A stretch of DNA of 64,000 nucleotides, from the NCBI RefSeq assembly GCF_001854885.1, contig NZ_MDDV01000003.1, positions 95,201 through 159,200 of the forward strand, written 5' to 3'. Source of the stretch: Ensifer sp. LCM 4579. Its GTDB lineage: Bacteria > Pseudomonadota > Alphaproteobacteria > Rhizobiales > Rhizobiaceae. The position numbers and the translations under genes were made by a program. Below the pieces are notes generated by a model, which worked only from the letters and a program-made list of their open reading frames with translations, was not told the origin of the DNA and searched no databases. This document shows, in pieces, positions 27,931 to 40,660 of this stretch (the stretch's first letter is position 1; each line of letters opens with the position of its first letter).

Positions 27931-29118
27931 TCAGACGGCTCTCGCAGCCGCAAGGCCGGCCTCGACGTCGCGGCGGATGTCCTGAACGTCTTCCAGTCCG
28001 ATCTGCAAACGGATTACCGGGCCTTCCGAAGGTGCCTTCGCCACCTTCCGGTCGGAGAGGTTCACATGAAGCGCAAGACTTTCGAAGCCGCCCCAGGAAT
28101 AGCCAAGGCCGAAGATGGAGAGCGCGTCGAGGAAGGCATGGGCCTTCGCCCTGCTCTTCTCCGGCTCGGCTTTCAGCACGAACGAGAAAATGCCGCTTGC
28201 GCCGTCAAAGTCACGTTTCCACAGTTCATGGCCCGGAAAACTCGGCAAGGCCGGATGCAGCACGCGCGCGACCGCTTCGTGGCCCTCGAGCCAGCGCGCG
28301 ATTTCAAAAGCGCTTGCCTGATGCCGCTCAAGGCGAATGCCCATCGTGCGCAGGCCGCGCAGGATCTGGTAACTGTCGTCCGGCGACACGCATACGCCGA
28401 GCGTCACCATCGCTTCGCTCAGGGCCGGCCAATGCGCCGCATTGGCGGAAACCGTTCCGAGCAGGACGTCCGAGTGGCCGGACGGATATTTGGTGGCGGC
28501 ATGGATGGAAATGTCGACGCCATGCTCGAGCGGCCGGAAGTAGAGCGGCGTTGCCCAGGTGTTGTCCATGGTCACGATGCAGTCATGGCGATGCGCAGCG
28601 GCGGCAATGGCCCGGATATCCTGCATCTCGAACGTGTTCGAACCCGGCGCCTCCGTATGAACGAGCCGCGTATTCGGCCGGATCAAGGCGTCGATTCCAG
28701 CGCCAATCATCGGATCGTAGTATTCGACGGTCACACCGAGCCGGGCCAGCATCGTGTCGCAGAAATGGCGCGTCGGGAAATAGACCGAATCGACGATGAG
28801 GGCGTGGTCGCCCGATGAGAGATAGGCAAGGAGCGGCACGGTGACCGCCGCAAGCCCCGAGGGCACGAGAATCGTTCCGGCCGCTCCCTCGAGATCGTTT
28901 ATGGCGTCGCAGAGCGCATCGGTCGTCGGCGTGCCGCGCGTACCGTAGGTGTACTTCTGCGCCCGCGTTTCCATGGTTCTCGCGTTTGGAAACAGCACGG
29001 TCGAAGCGTGTACGACTGGCGGATTGACGAATCCATGGAAGTCGGAGGGATTGTTGCCGGTGTGCGCAAGGCGGGTGTTGACCCCCATCTCGCGAACTGC
29101 GCTGGTCTTGTCTGCCAT
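27931..29118 (-). CDS. metC: Cystathionine beta-lyase
   Basis: PLP enzyme of the Cys/Met-metabolism family that splits cystathionine to homocysteine, pyruvate and ammonia in methionine synthesis. The 395 residues include YGTRGTPTTDALCDAINDLE and the substrate/PLP segment TMDNTWATPLYF. The Schiff-base lysine is in IHAATKYPSGHSD, and GLGYSWGGFESL is typical of this branch. The start is uncertain: ATG 29118 (MADKTS) fits the family, but an in-frame ATG at 29127 exists and no strong ribosome site marks either. It is divergent from aapJ. Confidence 0.9.
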   Translation of the reverse strand: MADKTSAVREMGVNTRLAHTGNNPSDFHGFVNPPVVHASTVLFPNARTMETRAQKYTYGTRGTPTTDALCDAINDLEGAAGTILVPSGLAAVTVPLLAYLSSGDHALIVDSVYFPTRHFCDTMLARLGVTVEYYDPMIGAGIDALIRPNTRLVHTEAPGSNTFEMQDIRAIAAAAHRHDCIVTMDNTWATPLYFRPLEHGVDISIHAATKYPSGHSDVLLGTVSANAAHWPALSEAMVTLGVCVSPDDSYQILRGLRTMGIRLERHQASAFEIARWLEGHEAVARVLHPALPSFPGHELWKRDFDGASGIFSFVLKAEPEKSRAKAHAFLDALSIFGLGYSWGGFESLALHVNLSDRKVAKAPSEGPVIRLQIGLEDVQDIRRDVEAGLAAARAV

Positions 29119-29456
29119 TCGAAACATCCGCTGTTGAAATTCGCCACGGCAACTCATCGAATGCCGCACCTGCGGGGTCAAGGGGGAAATTCGGCGATGA
29201 GCCTTCGAATCCCGATAAACGTGCAAGTGGCAGCTTTTTGCGCAATACCTGCGGCTTTTCCGTCAAATCTGCCTAAACTTCTGGCGGGTTTCATGTTTTT
29301 CACATGAAAAAGCGGAAAATCGGCGTCATCTCTTGACCCTTGTGGATTTTGGGCATGAGATAGACCGCACTCAAGCCAGGAGGGTGGCTGAGGCTGCACG
29401 CGCTATGAGCGCACGACCGTGCAGACGGGAACTAACAACCGAAAAGGTTCAAAAAA
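29119..29456. other. metC-aapJ divergent control region
   Basis: This 338-nt spacer between two divergent genes must hold both promoters. It contains the inverted repeat 29289-29309 and a candidate aapJ promoter, TTGACC (29333-29338) with TGAGAT 17 nt later (29356-29361). In Rhizobium leguminosarum the aap operon is nitrogen-regulated, but I do not see a clear NtrC or sigma-54 site here. Confidence 0.45.
29289..29309. promoter_or_regulatory. 8-bp inverted repeat in the metC-aapJ region
   Basis: TTTCATGT (29289-29296) is the inverse complement of ACATGAAA (29302-29309), separated by TTTTC. It lies 24 nt upstream of the candidate aapJ -35 box and about 170 nt upstream of metC. It could be an operator, but no regulator can be named. 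Confidence 0.4.
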
Positions 29457-30482
29457 ATGGCAAGAAGAATTCTGACAGCCTTGGTATGCGCTGCTGTCGC
29501 GGGGATTGGCGCAAATGTCGCATCGGCCGCTACCCTTGACGACGTGAAGTCGAAGGGCTTCGTCCAGTGCGGCGTGAACACGGGTCTCGCCGGCTTCGCG
29601 GCACCAGATGCTGCCGGCAACTGGAGCGGTTTCGACGTCGATTACTGCAAGGCCATTGCGGCGGCCATCTTCGGCGACGGCTCCAAGGTGAAGTACACGC
29701 CCACCTCCGCAAAGGAGCGTTTCCCGGCGCTGCAATCCGGTGAAGTAGACGTCCTGGCTCGCAACACCACCTGGACCATCAATCGCGACACGGCACTCGG
29801 CTTCAACTTCCGCCCGGTCAACTATTACGACGGCCAGGGCTTCATGGTTCGCAAGAGCCTCGACGTGAAGTCGGCTCTCGAACTCTCCGGCGCAGCCGTT
29901 TGCGTGCAAACCGGCACCACCACCGAGTTGAACCTCGCCGATTATTTCAAGGCGAACAACCTGCAGTACAATCCAGTCGTCTTCGAGAAGCTCGAGGAAG
30001 TGAACGCAGCCTATGACGCCGGCCGCTGCGACGTCTACACGACAGACCAGTCCGGCCTCTATTCGCTGCGTCTCACGCTTTCCAACCCGGATGATCACAT
30101 CATCCTGCCGGAAATCATCTCGAAGGAGCCACTCGGCCCGGCTGTCCGCCAGGGCGATGACCAGTGGTTCGATATCGTGAGCTGGGTTCATTACGCGCTG
30201 GTTCAGGCCGAGGAGTTCGGCATCACGCAGGCCAATGTCGAGGAAATGAAGAAGTCGGAGAACCCGGACGTCCAGCGCTTCCTCGGCGTCGAAGCAGACA
30301 GCAAGATCGGGACCGACCTCGGGCTCACCAACGAATGGGCGGTAAACATCATCAAGGCCGTCGGCAACTATGGCGAAGTCTTCGACCGCAACATCGGCGC
30401 CGGCAGCCCGCTGAAAATCGAGCGCGGCCTGAATGCTCTATGGAACAAGGGCGGCATCCAGTACGCGCCGCCGGTTCGCTGA
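29457..30482 (+). CDS. aapJ: General L-amino-acid ABC transporter, periplasmic binding protein AapJ
   Basis: Captures a wide range of L-amino acids in the periplasm for AapQMP. The 341-residue precursor has a Sec signal peptide (ILTALVCAAVAGIGANVASA, cleaved before ATLDD). The mature SBP_bac_3 domain has GNWSGFDVDYCKAIAAAIFG, RNTTWTINRDTALGFNF and the C-terminal GGIQYAPPVR found in AapJ. AAGG precedes the ATG across an A-run. A strong hairpin follows the stop before aapQ, consistent with a higher level of binding protein than of the membrane parts. Confidence 0.96.
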   Translation: MARRILTALVCAAVAGIGANVASAATLDDVKSKGFVQCGVNTGLAGFAAPDAAGNWSGFDVDYCKAIAAAIFGDGSKVKYTPTSAKERFPALQSGEVDVLARNTTWTINRDTALGFNFRPVNYYDGQGFMVRKSLDVKSALELSGAAVCVQTGTTTELNLADYFKANNLQYNPVVFEKLEEVNAAYDAGRCDVYTTDQSGLYSLRLTLSNPDDHIILPEIISKEPLGPAVRQGDDQWFDIVSWVHYALVQAEEFGITQANVEEMKKSENPDVQRFLGVEADSKIGTDLGLTNEWAVNIIKAVGNYGEVFDRNIGAGSPLKIERGLNALWNKGGIQYAPPVR

Positions 30483-30498
30483 TCGCTTTTGGACATCG

Positions 30499-30526
30499 CG
30501 GAGGAGCGGCTCGCCGCTCCTCCGCT
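30499..30526 (+). terminator. Hairpin between aapJ and aapQ
   Basis: GCGGAGGAGCGG (30499-30510) is perfectly complementary to CCGCTCCTCCGC (30515-30526) around a CTCG loop. It lies 17 nt past the aapJ stop. No U-tract follows, so it probably stabilises the 3' end of aapJ mRNA or gives partial termination. Confidence 0.6.
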
Positions 30527-30575
30527 GCAACGATAAGAACGCCCGGAAAGGGCGGATTGGGGAAAGAGGCATTGC

Positions 30576-31769
30576 ATGGCCATTGGCGTTACGAATGCGC
30601 CTGAAAAACGCAAATCCTCGGGATCGATCTTAAACGATTCCCATGTGCGCGGACTATTTTACCAGGCACTCACTGTCATCATCCTAGCGCTCCTCGTCTA
30701 TTGGATCGCCGACAACACGATCGAAAACCTGAGGCGCGCGAATATCGCATCCGGCTACGGTTTCCTGAACAGCCGCGCGGGTTTCGACGTCGGGCAGTCG
30801 CTGATTGCGTTCAGCAGCGATTCTACCTATGGTCGCGCTTTGGTGGTCGGCTTCGTCAACACATTGCTGGTGGCGATCACGGGCATCATCACCGCCACCG
30901 TCATCGGCTTCATCGTCGGGATTGGGCGCCTTTCGCACAATTGGATCATCGCCAAGCTGTCGCTGACCTATGTCGAAGTGTTCCGGAACATCCCGCCGCT
31001 TCTCGTCATCTTCTTCTGGTACAGCGGCGTGCTGTCGATATTGCCGCAGCCGCGCGACGCGATCACCCTGCCCTTCAATACCTTCGTGAGCAATCGCGGC
31101 CTCACCTTCCCGAAGCCGATATTCGAAGAAGGGTCGCAGTATACGATCCTGGCGTTGCTCATCGCCGTCGCGGCGAGTTTCGTCTTCGCCCGTTATGCGC
31201 GGCAACGGCAGATGGCGACCGGCCAGCGCATTCCCGTGCTGTGGCCCGTGCTCGGTCTTGTCATCGGTTTGCCGGTGCTGACATTCCTGGCGACCGGCTC
31301 GCCGCTCTCCTTCGACGTGCCCGTCGAAGGCAGGTTCAACCTCGTGGGCGGATCGGTCATCGGGCCGGAATTCCTTTCGCTCTACCTCGCACTGTCCTTC
31401 TACACGGCCGCGTTCATCGCGGAGATTGTCCGGGCCGGCATCCGCGGGGTTTCGAAGGGGCAGACGGAGGCCGCCCATGCGCTCGGCATCCGTCCTCGGC
31501 TGACGACGCGCCTCGTGGTCGTTCCGCAGGCCATGCGCATCATCATCCCTCCATTGACCAGCCAGTATCTCAACCTCACCAAGAACTCCTCGCTGGCGGT
31601 TGCCATCGGCTATGCCGACCTCGTCGCCGTCGGCGGTACGATCCTCAACCAAACGGGGCAGTCGATCGAAGTCGTCAGCATCTGGCTCATCGTGTATCTC
31701 AGCTTGAGCCTTGCGACCTCGCTGTTCATGAATTGGTACAATGCCCGCATGGCGCTGGTGGAGCGGTAG
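30576..31769 (+). CDS. aapQ: General L-amino-acid ABC transporter permease AapQ
   Basis: Integral membrane permease, 397 residues, longer than most polar amino-acid permeases because of a large insert between the first membrane segments, as in the Aap/Bzt type. [20 protein letters not shown] begins the conserved permease core. The EAA loop reads [21 protein letters not shown], contacting the ATPase AapP. ATG 30576 follows aapJ by 93 nt; aapM begins 4 nt after its stop. It pairs with AapM to form the translocation channel. Confidence 0.95.
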   Translation: MAIGVTNAPEKRKSSGSILNDSHVRGLFYQALTVIILALLVYWIADNTIENLRRANIASGYGFLNSRAGFDVGQSLIAFSSDSTYGRALVVGFVNTLLVAITGIITATVIGFIVGIGRLSHNWIIAKLSLTYVEVFRNIPPLLVIFFWYSGVLSILPQPRDAITLPFNTFVSNRGLTFPKPIFEEGSQYTILALLIAVAASFVFARYARQRQMATGQRIPVLWPVLGLVIGLPVLTFLATGSPLSFDVPVEGRFNLVGGSVIGPEFLSLYLALSFYTAAFIAEIVRAGIRGVSKGQTEAAHALGIRPRLTTRLVVVPQAMRIIIPPLTSQYLNLTKNSSLAVAIGYADLVAVGGTILNQTGQSIEVVSIWLIVYLSLSLATSLFMNWYNARMALVER

Positions 31770-31773
31770 GATC

Positions 31774-32928
31774 ATGAGCACGCATCAAACATCGTTCGTA
31801 CGTGCTTCGATAATCGAAGCATCACCTGCCCCGGCGCGGGAAAGCGGTATTGCCTTCTGGCTGAAGAAAAACCTGTTCGCCACGCCGAAAGACACTGCCT
31901 TGACCATCATCAGTCTGCTCATCCTGGCATGGCTGGTGCCGCCGGCTCTTGAATGGTTGTTCATCGATGCCGCCTGGACGGGCGGCGGCCGCGGCGTTTG
32001 CGCCACGATCGCCCAGGGCGGCTCGCAGCCCGAGGGCTGGAGCGGCGCTTGCTGGGCTTTCGTCAACGCGAAATTCTCCCAGTTCCTATTCGGCCGCTAT
32101 CCGCTCGATGAACGCTGGCGCCCGGCACTTGTCGGCATCCTGTTCGTCTTGTTCCTCGTACCGATGCTGATACCGAAAATTCCATACAAGGGACTGAACG
32201 CGTTGCTGCTGCTCGTCGTGTTGCCGATCATCGCGACGATTCTGCTTCCCGGCGGCTGGCTCGGCCTCACCTATGTCGAGACACCGCTGTGGGGCGGCCT
32301 CATGGTCACCCTTGTCCTTTCCTTCGTCGGTATTGCGGTTTCACTGCCCTTGGGCATTCTGCTGGCACTCGGGCGGCGCTCGAACATGCCGGTTATCAAG
32401 ATGCTCTGCACGGCATTCATCGAACTCGTCCGCGGCGTTCCGCTCATCACCGTCCTGTTCATGGCCAGCGTCATGCTGCCGCTGTTCCTGCCACAGGGCG
32501 TCACCTTCGACAAATTCCTGCGCGCCCTGATCGGTGTGTCGCTCTTCGCCTCCGCTTACATGGCGGAAGTGGTGCGCGGCGGCCTGCAGGCCATTCCGAA
32601 GGGTCAATACGAAGGCGCCGATTCTCTCGGCCTCAGTTTCTGGCAGAAGATGAACCTCATCGTGCTGCCGCAGGCGCTGAAGCTGGTGATTCCGGGTATC
32701 GTCAACACCTTCATCGGCCTGTTCAAGGACACGTCGCTCGTCTCGATCATCGGCATGTTCGATCTCCTCGGCATCGTTCGCCTGAACTTCGCCGATGCGA
32801 ACTGGTCGTCCGCGGTCACGCCGTTGACGGGCCTCATCTTCGCGGGCTTCGTCTTCTGGCTTTTCTGCTTCGGCATGTCGCGCTATTCAGGCTTCATGGA
32901 ACGCCTACTCGATACCAGCCGACGATAA
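31774..32928 (+). CDS. aapM: General L-amino-acid ABC transporter permease AapM
   Basis: Second permease subunit, 384 residues. It has an N-terminal membrane segment ([20 protein letters not shown]), a periplasmic insert with two cysteines, then the permease core. The EAA loop reads [22 protein letters not shown] chose ATG 31774, four bases after the aapQ stop; the frame continues upstream to 31741 inside aapQ. The product ends [13 protein letters not shown]. Confidence 0.95.
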   Translation: MSTHQTSFVRASIIEASPAPARESGIAFWLKKNLFATPKDTALTIISLLILAWLVPPALEWLFIDAAWTGGGRGVCATIAQGGSQPEGWSGACWAFVNAKFSQFLFGRYPLDERWRPALVGILFVLFLVPMLIPKIPYKGLNALLLLVVLPIIATILLPGGWLGLTYVETPLWGGLMVTLVLSFVGIAVSLPLGILLALGRRSNMPVIKMLCTAFIELVRGVPLITVLFMASVMLPLFLPQGVTFDKFLRALIGVSLFASAYMAEVVRGGLQAIPKGQYEGADSLGLSFWQKMNLIVLPQALKLVIPGIVNTFIGLFKDTSLVSIIGMFDLLGIVRLNFADANWSSAVTPLTGLIFAGFVFWLFCFGMSRYSGFMERLLDTSRR

Positions 32929-32942
32929 AAAGGGGAAAACAT

Positions 32943-33719
<777 letters not shown>

Positions 33720-33742
33720 ATCCAGACCGAGAATCGAGACAG

Positions 33743-33776
33743 AACGGCCCGCCTTCGCCGGGCGGGCCGTTTTTCT
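33743..33776 (+). terminator. aap operon terminator
   Basis: AACGGCCCGCC (33743-33753) pairs with GGCGGGCCGTT (33761-33771) around TTCGCCG, followed by a T-run (TTTTTCTT). It lies 24 nt past the aapP stop and is the clearest intrinsic terminator in the window. Confidence 0.85.
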
Positions 33777-33903
33777 TGCTGCCGGCGCCGGCCTCGAATT
33801 GCCGTCCGCGCCCATGGCGGTCAGCTCACGCAATCACGGGTCACCTACCCGCAGTGACAGCCGTCGGATCGGCCCAACAGGCGCGTGCCGAGCCCACAAT
33901 GCA

Positions 33904-33932
33904 AAAGAGGCGCATCGGGGATGCGCCTCTTT
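33904..33932 (-). terminator. fpr terminator
   Basis: AAAGAGGCGCAT (33904-33915) pairs exactly with ATGCGCCTCTTT (33921-33932) around CGGGG. On the minus strand the stem follows the fpr stop by about 27 nt and is followed by TGC after a U-rich arm. It also faces the aap terminator across a short gap. Confidence 0.7.
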
Positions 33933-33958
33933 GCTGATTGCAGGCTTTCGCTCGCCGG

Positions 33959-34771
33959 TCAGCCGACGAAGGCGCGTTCGATGACGAATTCGGCCGGCTT
34001 GTTGTTGGCGCCCTCGCTCAGGCCGGCGGCCTCGAGGATTTCCTTCGTGTCCTTCAGCATGGCCGTGGAGCCGCAGATCATCCCGCGGTCGATTGCCGGG
34101 TCGAGCGGCGGCAGGCCGAGATCGGCGAAGAACTTGCCGTTGGTCATCAGATCGGTAATGCGGCCCTTGAACGGGTAATCCTCGCGCGTCACCGTGGCGT
34201 AATGGCGCAGCTTGTCGCCGACGATTTCGTTCAGGAATTCGTGATTGCGGATCTCCTCGACGAGGTCGAAGCCGTATTTCAGTTCCGCCACGTCGCGGCA
34301 GGTATGCGTGAGGATGACCTCCTCGAACTTCTCATAGGTTTCCGGGTCGCGGATCAGGCTCGCGAAGGGAGCAATGCCGGTTCCGGTCGAGAACATGTAG
34401 AGCCGGCGCCCGGGCACGAGGGCGTCGAGCACCAGCGTGCCCGTCGGCTTCTTGCGCATCAACACCTGGTCGCCGGCCTTGATCTTCTGCAGGTGCGAGG
34501 TCAGCGGGCCGTCCGGCACCTTGATCGAGAAAAACTCAAGTTCCTCATCCCATGCCGGGCTGGCAACGGAATAGGCACGATAGATCGGCTTGTCGCCGAC
34601 CATAAGCCCGATCATCGCAAACTCACCGGAGCGGAAGCGGAACTCCTGCGGGCGCGTCATGCGAAAGCGGAAGAGCCGGTCCGTGTAGTGCTCGACGCTC
34701 GTGACCGTTTCCAAGAAGACGCCAGCCGGGGCCTGGACCGCGAAATCTTCCTTTTTTGCCGGAGCATTCAT
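33959..34771 (-). CDS. fpr: Ferredoxin--NADP+ reductase
   Basis: FAD flavoprotein moving electrons between NADPH and ferredoxin or flavodoxin. The 270 residues have the FAD signature FRFRSGEFAMIGL and IYRAYSVASPAWDEELEFFS. The NADP-binding parts are LYMFSTGTGIAPFASLIRDP and MICGSTAMLKD, and the product ends VIERAFVG like other bacterial class I FNRs. I chose ATG 34771 (MNAPAKKED); the open frame to 34849 is not family-like. It is downstream of a siroheme sulfite reductase lacking a CysJ partner, so Fpr could be part of its electron supply (inference). Confidence 0.93.
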   Translation of the reverse strand: MNAPAKKEDFAVQAPAGVFLETVTSVEHYTDRLFRFRMTRPQEFRFRSGEFAMIGLMVGDKPIYRAYSVASPAWDEELEFFSIKVPDGPLTSHLQKIKAGDQVLMRKKPTGTLVLDALVPGRRLYMFSTGTGIAPFASLIRDPETYEKFEEVILTHTCRDVAELKYGFDLVEEIRNHEFLNEIVGDKLRHYATVTREDYPFKGRITDLMTNGKFFADLGLPPLDPAIDRGMICGSTAMLKDTKEILEAAGLSEGANNKPAEFVIERAFVG

Positions 34772-34916
34772 GATGGCTTCAGTCCTGTAATGGTGACGCT
34801 TTCTATCAAGTCCAAGCGGATATTCCAAGGCTCGGCCGATTGAAAGCAATTCCCTTCCAAATATAGGCCGCTTTGGAGGATTTCGCCTTGCTTCACTCTG
34901 TCGCGGGCCGATTTTT

Positions 34917-35414
34917 TCAGGAGACCCGGCGCCAGCTGTAGGAATTGGCGTTCGCGCTGGGCTTTGCCGTCGGCTGGTAGTGGTTGGATATACCCGGCAG
35001 CCTCCCTTCCGCTAGCCGCTTGAGCGCCGTCGCATTGGTGACCGCGAAACTCTCGATGCCGCAACGCAGCATCAGCGGGATCTGGTCGATCAGAACGTCG
35101 CCGACGGCGCGGATTTCGCCCGCATAGCCAAGCCGCGTCCGCAGCAACGAGGCATGGCTGAAGGCGCGGCCGTCGTTGAAGGCAGGAAAGGCGACAGCAA
35201 CAAGCGCGACACGGTCGAGATGCGGCGCCACGCGGGTCACGTCGTCCGCGGGCGAAATCAATACGCCCAGGCCCGAGGCGCCGGCCGTGGCCTGCTCCAA
35301 GAATGCGTCGAGGCCGACGATCGCTTTTTCGTTCGAGCCCGCTTTTGCCTCCTCGGTCTCGATGACCCAGGGATCATCGTTCACGAAACCGCTTTCCTTC
35401 CAGATTTTCGTCAT
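34917..35414 (-). CDS. DUF934 protein of the sulfite/nitrite reductase cluster
   Basis: A 165-residue protein of the DUF934/COG3749 family, almost always encoded beside cysI in proteobacteria. Recognisable parts are LGVLISPADDVTRVAPHLDR, the GRAFSHASLLRTRLGYAGEIRA-type segment in the middle, and DVLIDQIPLMLRCGIESF. The biochemical role is unproven; a helper in reductase assembly or electron transfer is plausible from context only. It starts 27 nt after the cysI stop and lies upstream of fpr. Confidence 0.85.
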   Translation of the reverse strand: MTKIWKESGFVNDDPWVIETEEAKAGSNEKAIVGLDAFLEQATAGASGLGVLISPADDVTRVAPHLDRVALVAVAFPAFNDGRAFSHASLLRTRLGYAGEIRAVGDVLIDQIPLMLRCGIESFAVTNATALKRLAEGRLPGISNHYQPTAKPSANANSYSWRRVS

Positions 35415-35441
35415 TGCTTCATTCCTGTTCAGCGGTTTCCG

Positions 35442-37115
<1,674 letters not shown>

Positions 37116-37129
37116 GGGTGATCGGGTCC

Positions 37130-37447
37130 TCAGGCAGCAACATTCTTGGGGCCGGCAAGCCCGTCATATCCAGGCGCATAGGCAATCGACGGCCCCTCGG
37201 CGCGGATGCGCTCGCGCATGCGCAGCGGGCGGAGCACACCGTCGACCTCCTCGACGTCGACGACATTGACGTCGACGACCTCATTGGCATCGAAGGCTCG
37301 CTTGCCGGTCGTCTCGAGCGCAGCGACCGCCTCCGCATGGCGGGCGATGAACGCGTCCTGGAGCGACTCCACCCACTTGCCGGAAGCGTCGAGCCAGACG
37401 GATATGCCGTCGCCCAAACGATTCGCCGTCAAAACCTTGTCCACCAT
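37130..37447 (-). CDS. DUF2849 protein of the sulfite-reduction cluster
   Basis: A 105-residue protein of unknown function, found between cysG and cysI in alphaproteobacteria. Visible features are VLTANRLGDGISVWLDASGK near the start, an acidic/Val-rich middle (DANEVVDVNVVDVEEVDG) and a C-terminal IAYAPGYDGL. There is no signal peptide or cysteine. ATG 37447 is used; the frame is open upstream to 37516 inside cysG. It lies 14 nt before cysI and 10 nt after cysG, so co-expression is likely. Confidence 0.82.
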   Translation of the reverse strand: MVDKVLTANRLGDGISVWLDASGKWVESLQDAFIARHAEAVAALETTGKRAFDANEVVDVNVVDVEEVDGVLRPLRMRERIRAEGPSIAYAPGYDGLAGPKNVAA

Positions 37448-37457
37448 CGCGTCGTCC

Positions 37458-38903
<1,446 letters not shown>

Positions 38904-39211
38904 AACGAGAGGATGGCTCCTTCTAAGCGTGGGAAAGCCCACGATTGTCTGCCTGGATTCGTTTGTTTGCCGCAGATTCTGATCGCAAAACCGTGCGACA
39001 CTTTTGCGGAACCTGCTTGGAGGCTGCGGCGAATATCCCTCATAGCCGCGGACAATTGAAGAAACAGAAATTTCTATGGCTTTGCAGGCACGTATTGTTT
39101 TGCTCGACAGCCAATCTTTTTGAGCAAATATCTCCGGCAGCCGCGGCCGCCATTGCGCCACGGCCCCGACCTCCGTTAAATGCCGGCGGGTGGCACGGGA
39201 GAACTCAAGCC
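38904..39211. other. cysG-deaminase divergent spacer
   Basis: This 308-nt spacer between divergent genes has no ORF I would call. Just upstream of the cysG ribosome site lies an inverted repeat CGTGGG-AAAG-CCCACG (38928-38943), which would form a small hairpin in the leader. The middle is AT-richer and probably holds the two promoters; I cannot place boxes. Confidence 0.45.
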
Positions 39212-39799
39212 ATGAAGCGACATGAATTGGCCGAGCGACTGCTGACGGTCATCGAGAAGGACATATTGCCGCTCACCGAAAAGGGCGTCGCGGCCGGCAA
39301 CAAGGTGTTCGGCGCCGCAATCCTGCGCAAATCGGACCTCTCGCTCGTCTTGGCGGAGACCAACAACGAGACCGAAAACCCGCTTTGGCACGGCGAAGTC
39401 CACACGCTGAAACGTTTCTACGAGATGGCGGAAAAGCCAGACACGCGCGACCTGATCTTCCTGTCGACGCACGAACCGTGTTCCATGTGCCTCTCGGCCA
39501 TCACCTGGTCCGGCTTCGACAATTTTTATTATTTCTTCAGCCACGAGGATTCGCGCGATGCATTCTCCATCCCGCATGACCTGAAGATCCTCAAGGAGGT
39601 TTTCCGGCTCGAACCGGGCGGCTATGCGCGCAAGAATGCCTTTTGGTCCTCGGCCTCGATCAGGGAGCTGGCGCAAGACGCCGATCCGGACACAAGAAAG
39701 CGGCTCGCGTCACAGGACGCCCGCATCCGCGCGCATTACGACCGCCTGTCCGACACCTATCAGGCGGGCAAGGACAACAACGACATACCGCTGAACTGA
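39212..39799 (+). CDS. Deaminase of the cytidine/deoxycytidylate family
   Basis: Zinc-dependent deaminase-like protein, 195 residues. The zinc and catalytic residues are in WHGEVHTLKRF (H60, E62) and THEPCSMCLSAI (C90, C93). It is longer than tRNA-adenosine or cytosine deaminases, with an extra C-terminal helical part (ASIRELAQDADPDTRKRL), so the substrate is uncertain; purine or pteridine bases are possible. GGAG lies about 10 nt before ATG 39212. mazG starts 4 nt after the stop, so the two probably form an operon with a nucleotide-related theme. Confidence 0.82.
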   Translation: MKRHELAERLLTVIEKDILPLTEKGVAAGNKVFGAAILRKSDLSLVLAETNNETENPLWHGEVHTLKRFYEMAEKPDTRDLIFLSTHEPCSMCLSAITWSGFDNFYYFFSHEDSRDAFSIPHDLKILKEVFRLEPGGYARKNAFWSSASIRELAQDADPDTRKRLASQDARIRAHYDRLSDTYQAGKDNNDIPLN

Positions 39800-39803
39800 T
39801 CCG

Positions 39804-40637
39804 ATGGAACCTTCCCGCGACATTCAAACCCTGCTCGACATCATGGCCGCTCTGCGCCACCCGGAGACCGGCTGCCCGTGGGACATCGTCCAGACTTTCG
39901 AGACGATCAAGCCCTATACGCTCGAAGAAGCCTACGAGGTCGCGGATGCGATCGAGCGCCACGACATGGACGATCTCTGCGACGAGCTCGGAGACCTGCT
40001 TCTCCAGGTAGTTTTCCACGCGCGCATGGCGGAGGAGGCCGGCGAATTCGCCTTTGGCGACGTGGTCGAAGCCGTCACCCGCAAGATGATCCGCCGCCAC
40101 CCCCATGTCTTTGCCCGCTCCGGTGCCGATACGCCCGAGGCGGTCAAGCTGCAATGGGAGGAAATCAAACAGGCGGAGAAAGCCGATCGCCATACGCGCC
40201 GTCTGCGGCGCGGCATGCCTCAGGAGGCAGGGAGCGGCCATCTGGGTTCGATCCAGCGCAGCTTCCCGGCGCTGGTCGAAGCCCTGAAGCTGCAGGAACG
40301 CGCCGCCAAGGTCGGCTTCGACTGGTCGGAGCCCGAGCCTATTCTCGACAAGATCGAGGAGGAGGTCGCCGAGCTGCGGCAAGCGCTTCACGACGGCGAC
40401 CGGAGTAAGGTCGCCGACGAACTCGGCGACCTCATCTTCGCCCTGGTCAATATCGGCCGCCATGTCGGCACGGATCCGGAAATGGCGCTACGCGGCACCA
40501 ACACCAAATTCCGGCGCCGTTTCGGCCATATCGAGCGGGAACTGGAGGCGGGCGGAGAAACGCTCGATGCCGCTTCGCTCGATCGCATGGAGGAACTCTG
40601 GCAGGCGGCGAAGGCGATCGAACGGCAATTGACGTAG
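39804..40637 (+). CDS. mazG: Nucleoside triphosphate pyrophosphohydrolase MazG
   Basis: Hydrolyses NTPs and dNTPs to the monophosphate and pyrophosphate, for cleansing or ppGpp-linked control. The 277 residues contain two MazG domains. The first has CPWDIVQTFETIKPYTLEEA with YEVADAI and the ELGDLLLQVVFHARMAEE metal helix. The second has EEEVAELRQALHDGDR and DELGDLIFALVNIGRH. It follows the deaminase gene by 4 nt, and its stop lies inside a 26-nt palindrome facing hflX. Confidence 0.95.
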   Translation: MEPSRDIQTLLDIMAALRHPETGCPWDIVQTFETIKPYTLEEAYEVADAIERHDMDDLCDELGDLLLQVVFHARMAEEAGEFAFGDVVEAVTRKMIRRHPHVFARSGADTPEAVKLQWEEIKQAEKADRHTRRLRRGMPQEAGSGHLGSIQRSFPALVEALKLQERAAKVGFDWSEPEPILDKIEEEVAELRQALHDGDRSKVADELGDLIFALVNIGRHVGTDPEMALRGTNTKFRRRFGHIERELEAGGETLDAASLDRMEELWQAAKAIERQLT

Positions 40638-40655
40638 CGGCATGCCGTTACGTCA
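40630..40655. terminator. Palindrome between convergent mazG and hflX
   Basis: TGACGTA (40630-40636) is complementary to TACGTCA (40649-40655). A G-T pair and CGGC/GCCG lengthen the stem to nearly 12 bp. It contains the mazG stop codon and lies in the 23-nt gap to the hflX stop. With no U-tract it may act on both transcripts as a weak end. Confidence 0.5.
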
Positions 40656-40660
40656 CCAGT

